This document shows, one piece after another, positions 50,715-59,107 of a stretch of DNA of 64,000 nt (positions within the stretch are counted from its first letter, which is position 1; each line of letters starts with the position of its first letter). Origin of the DNA: Bacillota bacterium (GTDB lineage Bacteria; Bacillota; Clostridia; Christensenellales; UMGS416). Under the pieces are notes generated by a model. The model was not told the origin of the DNA. It saw nothing but the letters and a program-made list of their open reading frames with translations, and did not search any database. Made by a program: the position numbers and the translations under genes. Where the stretch lies: contig JAEWRW010000031.1 of the NCBI GenBank assembly GCA_023398815.1, positions 1 through 64,000 of the forward strand, read 5' to 3'.

Positions 50715-51689
50715 CTATGCGTTCAGGTCGAAGCCGGCCGCGTGCATCAGGCCTTTCATGTAGCCGATGCCATAGAGACGGCCGAGCACCTCGTACCCGG
50801 GGTTGTCGTTGTTCTCGCCGTCCATCGTGGGCACATGGTCGGAGCGGATCGGCCCCTCGTACCCGCATTCCTTGTAGGTGCGGATGATGGCGGGCTGGTC
50901 GTTCTGGCCACATTCGTGGAAGGTCTCGTGGAACTTCTCCGGCGTACCGATGACATCGCGGAAGTGGACGAAGAACAGCTTGTTGTCGGCGGTGAAGTTG
51001 CGGATCATCGTGGGGATGTCCTCACCGGCGGTGGCCATGGTGCCCGCGCACAGCGTGATGCCGCTGTTGGCGCTGGGCACAAGCTGGATGGCGCGGCGCA
51101 TGGCCTCGGCGTTCACGAGGATGCGCGACACCCCGCGGATGGGCGAGATGGGCGGATCATCAGGGTGCAGCGCCAGCTGGACGCCGCATTCCTCAGCCAC
51201 CGGCACGATGGCCGTCAGCATGTACTTCAGGCCATCCCAGAGTTGCTCCTCGGTGATGATGCCAGCCTCGGTCAGGGGGGCGTTGGCCATCACGGAGTGG
51301 TCATACCCCGTGGCCAGCGCGCCGCCGCGCACCGGGATATCCATGGAGGTACGGAACCAGTTGAACTGGGACATGAAATCATAGCAATAGATCGGGATGC
51401 CGACACGGCCCATGTTGCGGATGAGGGTGATGACGGACTCGACTTCCTCATCCCGGCCGGGCAGGCCGCGCTTCACCTTCTCCACCGGGGGGCGAGACTC
51501 GACAACCAGTGGGGTGATGCCGAAATCGCGGTAGTGCTGGGCCATGCGGAGCATGGGCTCGTAGTCCCAGGGCTTTTCGCTGTCTTTGCCGGGGATGCCC
51601 AGGCCCGTCACGGCGTATTTGATGCCCATCTGCGCGGCAAGCCGCCACAGCCGGTTGGGCTTGGATCCCAGGAATTCTGCTACCTTCAT
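50715..51689 (-). CDS. uxuA: Mannonate dehydratase UxuA
   Basis: A 324-residue TIM-barrel enzyme converting D-mannonate to 2-keto-3-deoxygluconate in glucuronate breakdown. Family motifs: LALHPDDPPISPIRG, GITLCAGTMATAGED (metal-binding Cys), FFVHFRDV (His ligand) and IRSDHVPTMDGE (Asp/His ligands), YLYCYD-like Phe/Tyr region before. ATG 51689 follows AGGAGG. Downstream of the sugar ABC genes and separated from the binding protein by a terminator-like hairpin. Confidence 0.93.
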   Translation of the reverse strand: MKVAEFLGSKPNRLWRLAAQMGIKYAVTGLGIPGKDSEKPWDYEPMLRMAQHYRDFGITPLVVESRPPVEKVKRGLPGRDEEVESVITLIRNMGRVGIPIYCYDFMSQFNWFRTSMDIPVRGGALATGYDHSVMANAPLTEAGIITEEQLWDGLKYMLTAIVPVAEECGVQLALHPDDPPISPIRGVSRILVNAEAMRRAIQLVPSANSGITLCAGTMATAGEDIPTMIRNFTADNKLFFVHFRDVIGTPEKFHETFHECGQNDQPAIIRTYKECGYEGPIRSDHVPTMDGENNDNPGYEVLGRLYGIGYMKGLMHAAGFDLNA

Positions 51690-51723
51690 GTGGGGGAATC
51701 CTCCTTTGTCGGCTTTGAAAAGA

Positions 51724-51756
51724 GGGAATGGGCACACCCTACGGCGGCCCATTCCC
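51724..51756 (-). terminator. Intercistronic hairpin between binding protein and uxuA
   Basis: A 10-bp stem GGGAATGGGC/GCCCATTCCC, followed on the minus strand by TCTTTTC. It probably reduces read-through into uxuA, keeping binding-protein expression higher. Confidence 0.65.
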
Positions 51757-51779
51757 TGTGGATGCGTGTTCGGGTTAGA

Positions 51780-53114
51780 TTACTGAACCTGCGCCTTGAC
51801 CTGGTCGGCCAGCTTGATGATGTTGTCATAAGCCTGCTCGACGGTCACGGAACCGAACATCAGGTTTTCGATCTCGGTCTTGTAACCGGCGGTGAAATCC
51901 TGCCAGTTGGGCGCGGCGGCGTAGAAGGGCAGCGCCTTGTCCATGCAGGTGTTCAGCAGTTCCTTGCCCAGGACGGAACCGGCGGTCATGGTGGACTCAA
52001 TGGACTTGTACACGTCTTCAGAGATCGGGATACCACGGGTGGTGCCCAGGATCTTGCCGGCGTCCAGGTCGGAGATGAACCACTTCATGAACTCCTTGCC
52101 GGCGTCCAGGTTCTGGGAGGAGGCCGAAGCCGAGAAGAAGATGGTGGACTGGGCCCAGCCGCCGCCGGCAGTGCCGGTGGGCATGGTGACCACGCCAACG
52201 GAACCGGGCATGAGAGCCTCAAGGGCGCTGACGGAACCGACGGTGGCACCGCGGGTCATCACCTTGCCGGAAGCCATCTGGTCGGCCTGAGCGTCGTTCT
52301 CCTTGAAAGCGGCCTGAATCTCAGCCGGGGGAACCACGTTGTTCTTGGCGAACTCGACCTGCTTGTTGTAGAAGGTCATCCACAGATCCTTGTCAATGGT
52401 GTAGCTCTTGCCGTCTTCGCTGAAGATCGGGCCCTTGCCATTGGCGGTTTGGTAGTACTGATAGCTGTCCCAGAGGGTACCGTCAAAAGCCACGCCCCAC
52501 TTGTCATCGGGCAGCTTGGAGCGGCACTCCTCGGCGAAGGCCCAGTACTGGTCATAGGTCCAACCAGCGGTGGGGGCGATGATGCCGTACTGCTCCAGAG
52601 CCTTGATGTTGTAAGCCATGCCCTGCGCGTTGTGGGACAGCGGTACGCCGTACATCTTGCCATCGATCTTGATGTTCTCCAGCACCTTGTCCGGCACGGT
52701 GCCGACCAGGTCAACGTCGCTCAGATCCGCCAGCACGCCCTTGGAGACGTAGTCGGAGATGTAAGCGCCGTCCATCTGCAGGACGTCCGGCAGGGAGTTG
52801 GAAGCCACCAGGGTGGGCAGCTTGGTCCAGTAGCCGTCCCAAGCGGTGTACTCGGCCTTGAACTGGATGCCGGTCTTCTTGGTGTAGGCGTCCAGGGCGG
52901 CCAGGGTGGCGGTGTGGCGCTCATCAGCACCCCACCACATGATGCTAAGGGTGCTGCCGGAACCGGCGTTGTCCGCGGAGGACGCCGGAGCGGAAGCCTC
53001 GGCCGAGGCTGCAGCCGAGGCGCTGGCGGCGGGCGTCTGCGACGCGCAGCCGGCCATCAGCGAGCCGATGACCATTACCAGGGCCAACAGCCAGAAGGTA
53101 AGCTTTTTGTTCAT
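51780..53114 (-). CDS. Sugar ABC transporter substrate-binding lipoprotein
   Basis: A 444-residue family 1 extracellular solute-binding protein. Signal peptide with lipobox MAGC (Cys at about 23), an Ala/Ser-rich linker (residues 28-50), then the binding fold (LSIMWWGADERHTATLAALDAY, MYGVPLSHNAQGMAYN, KEFMKWFISD). With uxuA and uxaC nearby, the ligand is probably a uronate or uronate-containing oligosaccharide. RBS AAGGGG precedes ATG 53114. Confidence 0.9.
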   Translation of the reverse strand: MNKKLTFWLLALVMVIGSLMAGCASQTPAASASAAASAEASAPASSADNAGSGSTLSIMWWGADERHTATLAALDAYTKKTGIQFKAEYTAWDGYWTKLPTLVASNSLPDVLQMDGAYISDYVSKGVLADLSDVDLVGTVPDKVLENIKIDGKMYGVPLSHNAQGMAYNIKALEQYGIIAPTAGWTYDQYWAFAEECRSKLPDDKWGVAFDGTLWDSYQYYQTANGKGPIFSEDGKSYTIDKDLWMTFYNKQVEFAKNNVVPPAEIQAAFKENDAQADQMASGKVMTRGATVGSVSALEALMPGSVGVVTMPTGTAGGGWAQSTIFFSASASSQNLDAGKEFMKWFISDLDAGKILGTTRGIPISEDVYKSIESTMTAGSVLGKELLNTCMDKALPFYAAAPNWQDFTAGYKTEIENLMFGSVTVEQAYDNIIKLADQVKAQVQ

Positions 53115-53172
53115 GATGTACCCCTTTCCTTGTGTGTTCTATGGAAACGCCGTAGTTTCGACGTAACCTAGA

Positions 53173-54048
53173 CTAACCTTTGAGACCGGTGGTGGCGATG
53201 CCTTCCACAAAGTGCTTCTGCGCGAGCATGAAGACGATGGTGGAGGGGACGATGGACAAGAGCGACATGGCCAGCAGTTGTCCCCACTTGATTTCAAACT
53301 GGTCGATGAACATACGCAGCGCCAAACCCACGGTGAACTTACCAGGGGAGGACAGGTAGAGCATCTGACCAAAGAAATCATCCCAGCTCCACAGGAAGGT
53401 GAAGATGGCCACGGTAACCAGCGGCGCCTTGATGAGCGGCACGATGATGCGGAAGAAAATCGTGAAGATGTTCGCGCCGTCAATCTTGGCCGCCTCGTCC
53501 AGGTCCTTGGGAATGCCGCGCACGAACTGCACCACCAGGTAGATGAAGAACGGCGTGCCGAAGTAGTAGGGCAGGATCAGCGGGACGTAGGAGTCGACCA
53601 GACCCAGCTGATGGTAGTAGACGTACTGCGGCACGATCGTGACCTGGCCGGGCAGCATCATCGTGATCATCAAGAGCGTGAAGAGCAGATTCCGGCCCTT
53701 GAAGCGCAGACGCCCAAAGCCAAAACCGCAGATGGCTGCCGAGCAGACCGAACCGACCACGTTGAAGATTTCCATCGTCAGCGTGTTGCGGAAGTATGTC
53801 GTGAAGGTGAACTGCCCGTTGGACTGCCAACCAGTGATGTAATTCTCCCACACCGGATGGGAGGGGAAGAGCGTGGGCAGGCTCATCTCGGCCGCGGGCT
53901 TCAGGCTCGCGCCGACCCACCAGATGACCGGGTAGATCATGATGAGCGAGAACACGATGAGGAACAGATGGCGGCCGATGGCAGAGGCGTTCTTTTTCGC
54001 TTGCAGACGCTTCTTGTTCTGTGTGGTGGACATGGAAATTGCGCTCAT
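53173..54048 (-). CDS. Carbohydrate ABC transporter permease (MalG type)
   Basis: A 291-residue permease with six TM helices and the EAA loop ending GIPKDLDEAAKIDGANIFTI-like sequence. Starts MSAISMSTTQNKKR; ATG 54048 overlaps the stop of the upstream permease by 4 bp and follows GGAGGGAG. The ATPase is not in the operon; a shared MsmX-type ATPase elsewhere is likely. Confidence 0.93.
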   Translation of the reverse strand: MSAISMSTTQNKKRLQAKKNASAIGRHLFLIVFSLIMIYPVIWWVGASLKPAAEMSLPTLFPSHPVWENYITGWQSNGQFTFTTYFRNTLTMEIFNVVGSVCSAAICGFGFGRLRFKGRNLLFTLLMITMMLPGQVTIVPQYVYYHQLGLVDSYVPLILPYYFGTPFFIYLVVQFVRGIPKDLDEAAKIDGANIFTIFFRIIVPLIKAPLVTVAIFTFLWSWDDFFGQMLYLSSPGKFTVGLALRMFIDQFEIKWGQLLAMSLLSIVPSTIVFMLAQKHFVEGIATTGLKG

Positions 54049-54989
54049 TTGCTCCCTCCGTCTTCATAGAACACCCATTTTTTGGAGAAGTAGAAGTTCA
54101 GTGCCGTGACCACGCCCACCATGAGCAGCATGATCCATGCCAACGCGGAGGCATAACCCATTTGGTAGCGGCTGAACGCCTTCTCGTAGAGGAACAGGGC
54201 GTAGGTGTAGGTGGAATGGGCCGGGCCACCGGTGGTGATGACGAAGGCCTGTGTGAACATCTGGAACGCGTTGATGATACTCATCAACAGGTTGAAGAAG
54301 ATGACCGGCGAGAGGATGGGCATCGTGACGTGGAGGAACTTGTGCCAGCGTCCCGCACCGTCAATCTCGGCGGATTCGTAAAGCTCAACGGGGATGCTCT
54401 TGAGACCAGACAGGAAAATAACCATCGTGGACCCAAATTGCCAGGCATACAGCAGGATGAGCGTGCCCAGTGCCGTCTTGGGGTTGGAGATCCAACCCAT
54501 GCCCTCGATGCCCAGGTAGCTGAGCAGCTTGTTGACGAAGCCGTCCAGTGCGAACATGTTGCGCCACAGGGTGGCCACTGCAACCGACGCGCCGATGAGG
54601 CTGGGGATGTAGAACATGGTGCGGTAAATCGACATGCCCCGGAGCTTCTGGTTGAGAAGCATGGCCACCATAAGGGACATGGTCAGACGCACCGGCACAC
54701 CGATGACCACGAACGTCAGTGTAACGCCCAGCGACTTGGTGAAGTCGCGATCGTTGGTCAGGATGTTGATGTAGTTCTTGGCACCCACCCAGACTGGATC
54801 GGCCAGCAGCGAATAGTCGGTGAACGACAGATACAGCGACCGGACGATTGGATAGAGTGTCAGGATGAGAAACCCGAGCACCCAGGGCAGAACGAACAGA
54901 TAGGCTACCAAGCCGTCGTCGTCCCGTACCTTCCGGCTTCGGCGTTTTGGGGGGATTGGCCGTTTGATGGATGTGATTTCCTGTGACAT
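54045..54989 (-). CDS. Carbohydrate ABC transporter permease (MalF type)
   Basis: A 314-residue permease, first gene of the operon, starting MSQEITSIKRPIPPKRRSRK. Six TM helices; the first is AYLFVLPWVLGFLILTLYPI, and the EAA motif is IPVELYESAEIDGAGRWHKF. ATG 54989 follows GGCGAGGGC. The long frame upstream has no homology and was rejected. Forms the channel with the MalG-type partner. Confidence 0.93.
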   Translation of the reverse strand: MSQEITSIKRPIPPKRRSRKVRDDDGLVAYLFVLPWVLGFLILTLYPIVRSLYLSFTDYSLLADPVWVGAKNYINILTNDRDFTKSLGVTLTFVVIGVPVRLTMSLMVAMLLNQKLRGMSIYRTMFYIPSLIGASVAVATLWRNMFALDGFVNKLLSYLGIEGMGWISNPKTALGTLILLYAWQFGSTMVIFLSGLKSIPVELYESAEIDGAGRWHKFLHVTMPILSPVIFFNLLMSIINAFQMFTQAFVITTGGPAHSTYTYALFLYEKAFSRYQMGYASALAWIMLLMVGVVTALNFYFSKKWVFYEDGGSK

Positions 54990-55135
54990 GATGCCCTCGC
55001 CTTCCGTATTTTCTACTTTCCCGATCCGCCCTGTGAGAGTGAACCAGGTTGATGAATCCGGGTCAGTGGAGAAACGCCGCAGGCGCTTTCCGGCTTGCGC
55101 CAAGAGGCGCTTTAGTGTTCCATAAAAAACAAGGA

Positions 55136-55153
55136 TTGTTCCATGGGGAACAA
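55136..55153. promoter_or_regulatory. Operator-like inverted repeat upstream of the sugar ABC operon
   Basis: TTGTTCC-ATGG-GGAACAA, a perfect 7-4-7 inverted repeat, with extra GTTCCAT (55118-55124) and TTGTTC (55156-55161) half-sites beside it. It lies 147 bp before the first permease, in a 639-bp gap with no gene (54990-55628). The cognate regulator is unknown. Confidence 0.6.
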
Positions 55154-55578
55154 GGTTGTTCTTTCCAGTTGCCGCCCTTTGGCGCGTCAATCTGTCTTTT
55201 TCGCGCCTTGCCATGCATTTTGTGCAAACTGGACCAAAAAGCACCAGGAATTGCTACAATCTGTTGGGCCGCCGTGAATCATTCGCATTCTCACATATTA
55301 AGCTCCCCTGTGCAATTGGAGAAAATCTCGTTTTATCATCTCAATCCACTGGACTGTCTAGACGAAACCGCCAAAAACCTAGGGTGGAATTTGGAAGGCA
55401 AGAAAGATGAAACCTGCGGCGTTTTCCACAGTGGACAAAGTGCGGCACGGCCATGCGGGTTTTCTAAGGGTATTCTACCCAGTTTGGCTGCTACGGGATT
55501 TGTCCGCGGGCGTCATGCTCTGTCATGCTGCCAGTTTGGTGCGCGACAATGGCTGCCGGGCCTGCCCGGCCGGGCCCG

Positions 55579-55607
55579 TTGTCCGGGAGGGAGGGGTTGG
55601 GTATAAT
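55579..55607 (+). promoter_or_regulatory. mscS promoter
   Basis: TTGTCC (55579-55584), 17 bp, TATAAT (55602-55607). The -10 lies in a GGGTATAATACCC palindrome. Confidence 0.7.
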
Positions 55608-55628
55608 ACCCATAGGTGGTGACAAAAC

Positions 55629-56504
55629 ATGGATGCACTTTGGGATTCGTTCAACAATCTATTCGAGCGCGGCTTCTGGTCGGCGGTCGTGGTGGCTGCC
55701 GTGGTGGTTGGTTTGTCGTGGGTGGTCATACGGCTGCTGCGACGGGCGACCGAGAGCGTGGTACGCCGCGGCAAGCTGGACGCCACCAACCTGACGTTCT
55801 CTCGCCGGGTGTTCAATGCCATCGTCATCGTGGTGGCGGTGCTCATCATCAGCATGCAGGTGAAGCCGCTGCAGAACCTCTCCAAATCGCTGCTGGCAAG
55901 CTCGGGCGTGGCGGCGGTCATCATCGGCTTCGCCGCCCAACAGGCCATGGCCAATATCGTGGGCGGGTTCTTCCTGTCCATCTTCCGACCTTTCGCCATC
56001 GGCGACCGCATCCGCATCATTGGCCAAGACGTCAATGGTGTGGTGGAGGACATTTCCCTCCGGCACACGGTGGTGCGCAACTTTGACAACAACCGCGTTA
56101 TCGTGCCCAACAGCGTGATGAACTCCGCCGTTGTGGAGAACGCACAGTACCACGACGGCAAGAATGCCAAGCCGCTCGATATCCGGGTGGACGGCGAGGC
56201 CGACGTGGAGCGGGCGATGGAGATCGTGGCCGAAGAGGCGCTGGCCCACCCCAACTTCCACGACAGCCGCAGCGAACAGGACATTGCCGATGGGGTGCCG
56301 CCGGTGGTGGTGCGGCTCATCCAGTTTGACGAGACGGGAGCCACGCTCCGTACGGTGCTGTGGGCCCAGGACGAGGGTGCGGGCTTTGTGATGCGCTGCG
56401 ACCTGCTGCGGAGCATCCGCCGGCGACTGGCGGCCGAGGGCATTGCCCTGCCACGGGTGCGGCGGCTGGTGACGATGGCGCAGGACGACACGCCCCAGGC
56501 TTGA
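55629..56504 (+). CDS. mscS: MscS family mechanosensitive channel
   Basis: A 291-residue small-conductance mechanosensitive channel. Three TM helices; pore helix TM3 is SSGVAAVIIGFAAQQAMANIV, followed by GGFFLSIFRPFAIGDRIRI, the conserved beta-domain entry. The cytoplasmic vestibule has NFDNNRVIVPNSVMNSAVVEN. Releases solutes on hypo-osmotic shock. RBS AGGTGG precedes ATG 55629. Confidence 0.93.
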   Translation: MDALWDSFNNLFERGFWSAVVVAAVVVGLSWVVIRLLRRATESVVRRGKLDATNLTFSRRVFNAIVIVVAVLIISMQVKPLQNLSKSLLASSGVAAVIIGFAAQQAMANIVGGFFLSIFRPFAIGDRIRIIGQDVNGVVEDISLRHTVVRNFDNNRVIVPNSVMNSAVVENAQYHDGKNAKPLDIRVDGEADVERAMEIVAEEALAHPNFHDSRSEQDIADGVPPVVVRLIQFDETGATLRTVLWAQDEGAGFVMRCDLLRSIRRRLAAEGIALPRVRRLVTMAQDDTPQA

Positions 56505-56529
56505 CCGGCCAGCAAGCAACCTCTATAAT
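56501..56529 (+). promoter_or_regulatory. Promoter of the aldo/keto reductase gene
   Basis: TTGACC (56501-56506) overlapping the mscS stop, 17 bp, TATAAT (56524-56529); 43 bp before the start codon. Confidence 0.75.
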
Positions 56530-56571
56530 GGAGAACAGAACGAATGTTTGCCATTGGAGGGAGGGCTTGCC

Positions 56572-57705
56572 ATGTTGATGCGAACGTTCCCGAAAACCGG
56601 GATTCCGGTGAGCGCCGTGGGTCTGGGGGCCGAACACCTGACCGGTGCCGGGCGCCAGACGACCATCGACGTCGTCCATGCGGCCATCGACCACGGGATG
56701 AACTACATGGATCTGTTCATGCCCGACGCCGGCGTGCGAGACTGGATTGGCGAGGCGCTGCGGGGCCGGAGGGACAAGATGCTGGTGGCCGGGCACATTG
56801 GCTCGGTCCTGGCGGGGAACCAACCCGACCGCACCCGGGATGTCGCCCGCAGCGAGGAGCACTACAACGACCTGCTGCGACGGCTGGACACCGACTACAT
56901 CGACCTTGCCATGTTCTTCTTTGTGGATACGATGGAGGACGCCGACGCCTGCCTGGACCCGAAGGGTCTGCTGGGCCTGGCCGAGCGGCTGAAGCGCGAG
57001 GGCAAGGCGCGGATGCTGGGCTTCTCCTGCCATGTGCCGGCGGTGGCCTCGCGGCTTGTGGCCACCGGGCTCTTTGACGCCATGATGTTCAGCCTGAACC
57101 CGGCTTTCGACCTCATGCCGTCGGACTTCTCCATTGACGACCTTTTCAGCGACAAGGTGGGCGAGGTGGCCGGGCGCGCGGCAGCCATGAACCCCGAGCG
57201 GCTTGCCCTCTACCGCCAGTGTGAGCAGCAGGGGACCGGCATCGTGGTGATGAAGGGATACGGCGCGGGGGCGCTCCTGAAGGTGCCGGGAATGACGCCA
57301 GAGCGGTGCCTGCACTACGCACTGACCCGCCCCGGCGTAGTGACAGTGGCCGCCGGCTGCCGCACCGTGGCCGAGGTGGAGGCCGCTGCCCGCTACGCCG
57401 ACGCCACCGATGAGGAACGCGACTACACTGCCGTGGTCAAGGCCTCCCAGTGGAACGCCGACGGCCTGTGTATGTACTGCAACCACTGCCTGCCCTGCCC
57501 GTCGTCCATCGACGTGGCGGCGGTGACGCGCCTCTTGCACCGGTGGGACGACGGCGACCGCAGCGCGGCTGCCGAGTACGCCAAGCTCACCGCCAACGGT
57601 GGGGACTGCATCGCCTGCGGCGACTGCGCGAGCCGCTGCCCCTTCGCGGTGGACAGCGTGGGCAACATGGCCCGGGCGCACCTACTGATGGCCGGGGGCC
57701 GCTGA
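56572..57705 (+). CDS. Aldo/keto reductase-like protein with C-terminal 2[4Fe-4S]
   Basis: A 377-residue protein: AKR barrel (1-285) followed by a ferredoxin-like tail with CMYCNHCLPCP and CIACGDCASRCPF. The barrel keeps Asp47 (NYMDLF) and Lys69 (RDKMLVAG), but the catalytic Tyr position is in MPDAG (no Tyr) and the His position is Phe116 (AMFFFVD). The standard AKR mechanism is therefore unlikely; an Fe-S-linked redox role is possible. ATG 56572 follows GGAGGGAGG. Probably co-transcribed with the SDR. Confidence 0.85.
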   Translation: MLMRTFPKTGIPVSAVGLGAEHLTGAGRQTTIDVVHAAIDHGMNYMDLFMPDAGVRDWIGEALRGRRDKMLVAGHIGSVLAGNQPDRTRDVARSEEHYNDLLRRLDTDYIDLAMFFFVDTMEDADACLDPKGLLGLAERLKREGKARMLGFSCHVPAVASRLVATGLFDAMMFSLNPAFDLMPSDFSIDDLFSDKVGEVAGRAAAMNPERLALYRQCEQQGTGIVVMKGYGAGALLKVPGMTPERCLHYALTRPGVVTVAAGCRTVAEVEAAARYADATDEERDYTAVVKASQWNADGLCMYCNHCLPCPSSIDVAAVTRLLHRWDDGDRSAAAEYAKLTANGGDCIACGDCASRCPFAVDSVGNMARAHLLMAGGR

Positions 57706-57727
57706 AGACACCAAGGGAGGTACGGCA

Positions 57728-58516
57728 ATGAACCTGGAGCTCAAGGGCCGGGCTGCGCTCATCAACGGCGCCAGCTCCGGTATTGGCGAGGCGGTGGCCC
57801 GGGCACTGGCTGCCGAGGGCGTGAACCTCATCCTCTGCGCCCGCAATGGCGAGAAGCTGGCCGCCAAGGCCGCGGCCATCGCCGCCGAGTTTGGCGTGCA
57901 GGCCGTGCCCCACGCCGCCGACGTGGCCGCCGAAGGCGCGGCCGAGGGGGCCGTGGGCGAGGCCCTCGCCCGCTTTGGCCGCCTGGACATCCTGCTCAAC
58001 AACGGTGGCGGCCCGCCGGCCGGGCGATTTGACACCCTGAGCGAGAGCCAGTGGAAGGACGCGGCAGACTTGCTCCTCATGAGCGCGGTGCGCTTCACCC
58101 GTGCGGTGCTGCCGGCCATGAAGGCCGCCCACTGGGGCCGCATCCTCAATGTGTCGTCGGTGTCAGTCAAGGCCCCCATCGACAACCTCATGCTCTCAAA
58201 CAGCCTGCGGGCTGCGGTCATCGGCTTTGCCAAGACGCTCTCGGCTGAGGTTGCGCCCCACGGCATCACCGTCAACAACCTGCTGCCCGGGCGCATCCAC
58301 ACCCCGCGGCTCGACTACCTGGCCGAGCAGAACGCCAAGAACGGCGGCACAGCCCAACAGGTTTTCGACGGCTGGGTGAGGGAGATCCCGATGGGTCGCT
58401 TGGGCGAGCCGCAGGAGGTCGGCGCGCTGGCGGCCTTCCTGGCCAGTCCGCTCGCCGGGTACCTCACGGGCCTTTCGATCCCGGTGGACGGCGGGCTGCT
58501 ACGAAATTTGTACTGA
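57728..58516 (+). CDS. Divergent SDR family protein lacking the YxxxK motif
   Basis: A 262-residue SDR with intact cofactor motif NGASSGIG, NNGGGPP and Ser143 (NVSSVS). The catalytic Tyr and Lys are replaced by Ser157 and Arg161 (LSNSLRAAVIGFAKTL). C-terminal part conserved (GEPQEVGALAAFLASP, GLSIPVDGG). Resembles a subfamily annotated as 3-oxoacyl-ACP reductase-like; the reaction is uncertain. RBS GGGAGG precedes ATG 57728; 22 bp from the AKR-like gene. Confidence 0.85.
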   Translation: MNLELKGRAALINGASSGIGEAVARALAAEGVNLILCARNGEKLAAKAAAIAAEFGVQAVPHAADVAAEGAAEGAVGEALARFGRLDILLNNGGGPPAGRFDTLSESQWKDAADLLLMSAVRFTRAVLPAMKAAHWGRILNVSSVSVKAPIDNLMLSNSLRAAVIGFAKTLSAEVAPHGITVNNLLPGRIHTPRLDYLAEQNAKNGGTAQQVFDGWVREIPMGRLGEPQEVGALAAFLASPLAGYLTGLSIPVDGGLLRNLY

Positions 58517-58593
58517 TTTCCGCACGTGGGAGGCGAGACGTGCATGGAAGGATTTCCCGGTAAAAAGGTGCTCGCATAAATCCGCTCTCCGTT

Positions 58594-58941
58594 GTGTGTG
58601 AGAGGGTTGCGTTGCTCTTTGGGAAGCGTGGGGCGGGGATGGTACCCCCACAAGTGGGCGACGCGCCTTATAAAGATGTGGATTTTTTTGAGGGTGTGAA
58701 TTTCCGGGGTGGCCAGGTTGAAAGGTTGGAGTGGTTTGGAGAGGACATGCTTGAGGTTTTCTACCCGAACCACTACATGGTCGATGTTGGCTATATAGAT
58801 GATCTGGAGAGTTTTGTTATTACGATCATCAAAGACAATGACTGGGTGAATGTTCATAAAGAAATACGAGCGAAATCCGAAGCTGAAATGAGGATGGCGT
58901 TGCAATCGGCAATTGACGACATTTCTTGTTTGGCAGAGTGA
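58594..58941 (+). CDS. Small hypothetical protein, AT-rich
   Basis: Up to 115 residues (GTG 58594) or 100 residues if the better-placed ATG 58639 (MVPPQVGDAPYKDVDFFEG) is used, which has GGGGCGGGG upstream. Acidic, with YPNHYMVDVGYIDD and VNVHKEIRAKSEAEM; no signal peptide or known motif. More AT-rich than its neighbours, like the 5609 gene. It may be an immunity-type or orphan acquired gene, but there is no direct evidence. Confidence 0.5.
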   Translation: MCERVALLFGKRGAGMVPPQVGDAPYKDVDFFEGVNFRGGQVERLEWFGEDMLEVFYPNHYMVDVGYIDDLESFVITIIKDNDWVNVHKEIRAKSEAEMRMALQSAIDDISCLAE

Positions 58942-59031
58942 TTATGGCCAGCGGTATCCCGTCGCTTCTGCTTTACCATTGGGATTGTGGATGGCTGCCG
59001 TCGGGATGACTGAGTCCATCATCCGCTCAAA

Positions 59032-59059
59032 AAACTCCTGCGCTTTTGCGCAGGAGTTT
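59032..59059 (-). terminator. Intrinsic terminator of the chemoreceptor gene
   Basis: A perfect 12-bp stem AAACTCCTGCGC, loop TTTT, with TTTTTT directly after the stem on the minus strand; 49 bp past the MCP stop. It may also serve the plus-strand gene ending at 58941. Confidence 0.9.
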
Positions 59060-59107
59060 CTTTGTGACAGTGCCTTCCGCGGGCCGATCCTTTGGGCAGT
59101 GACAGGC

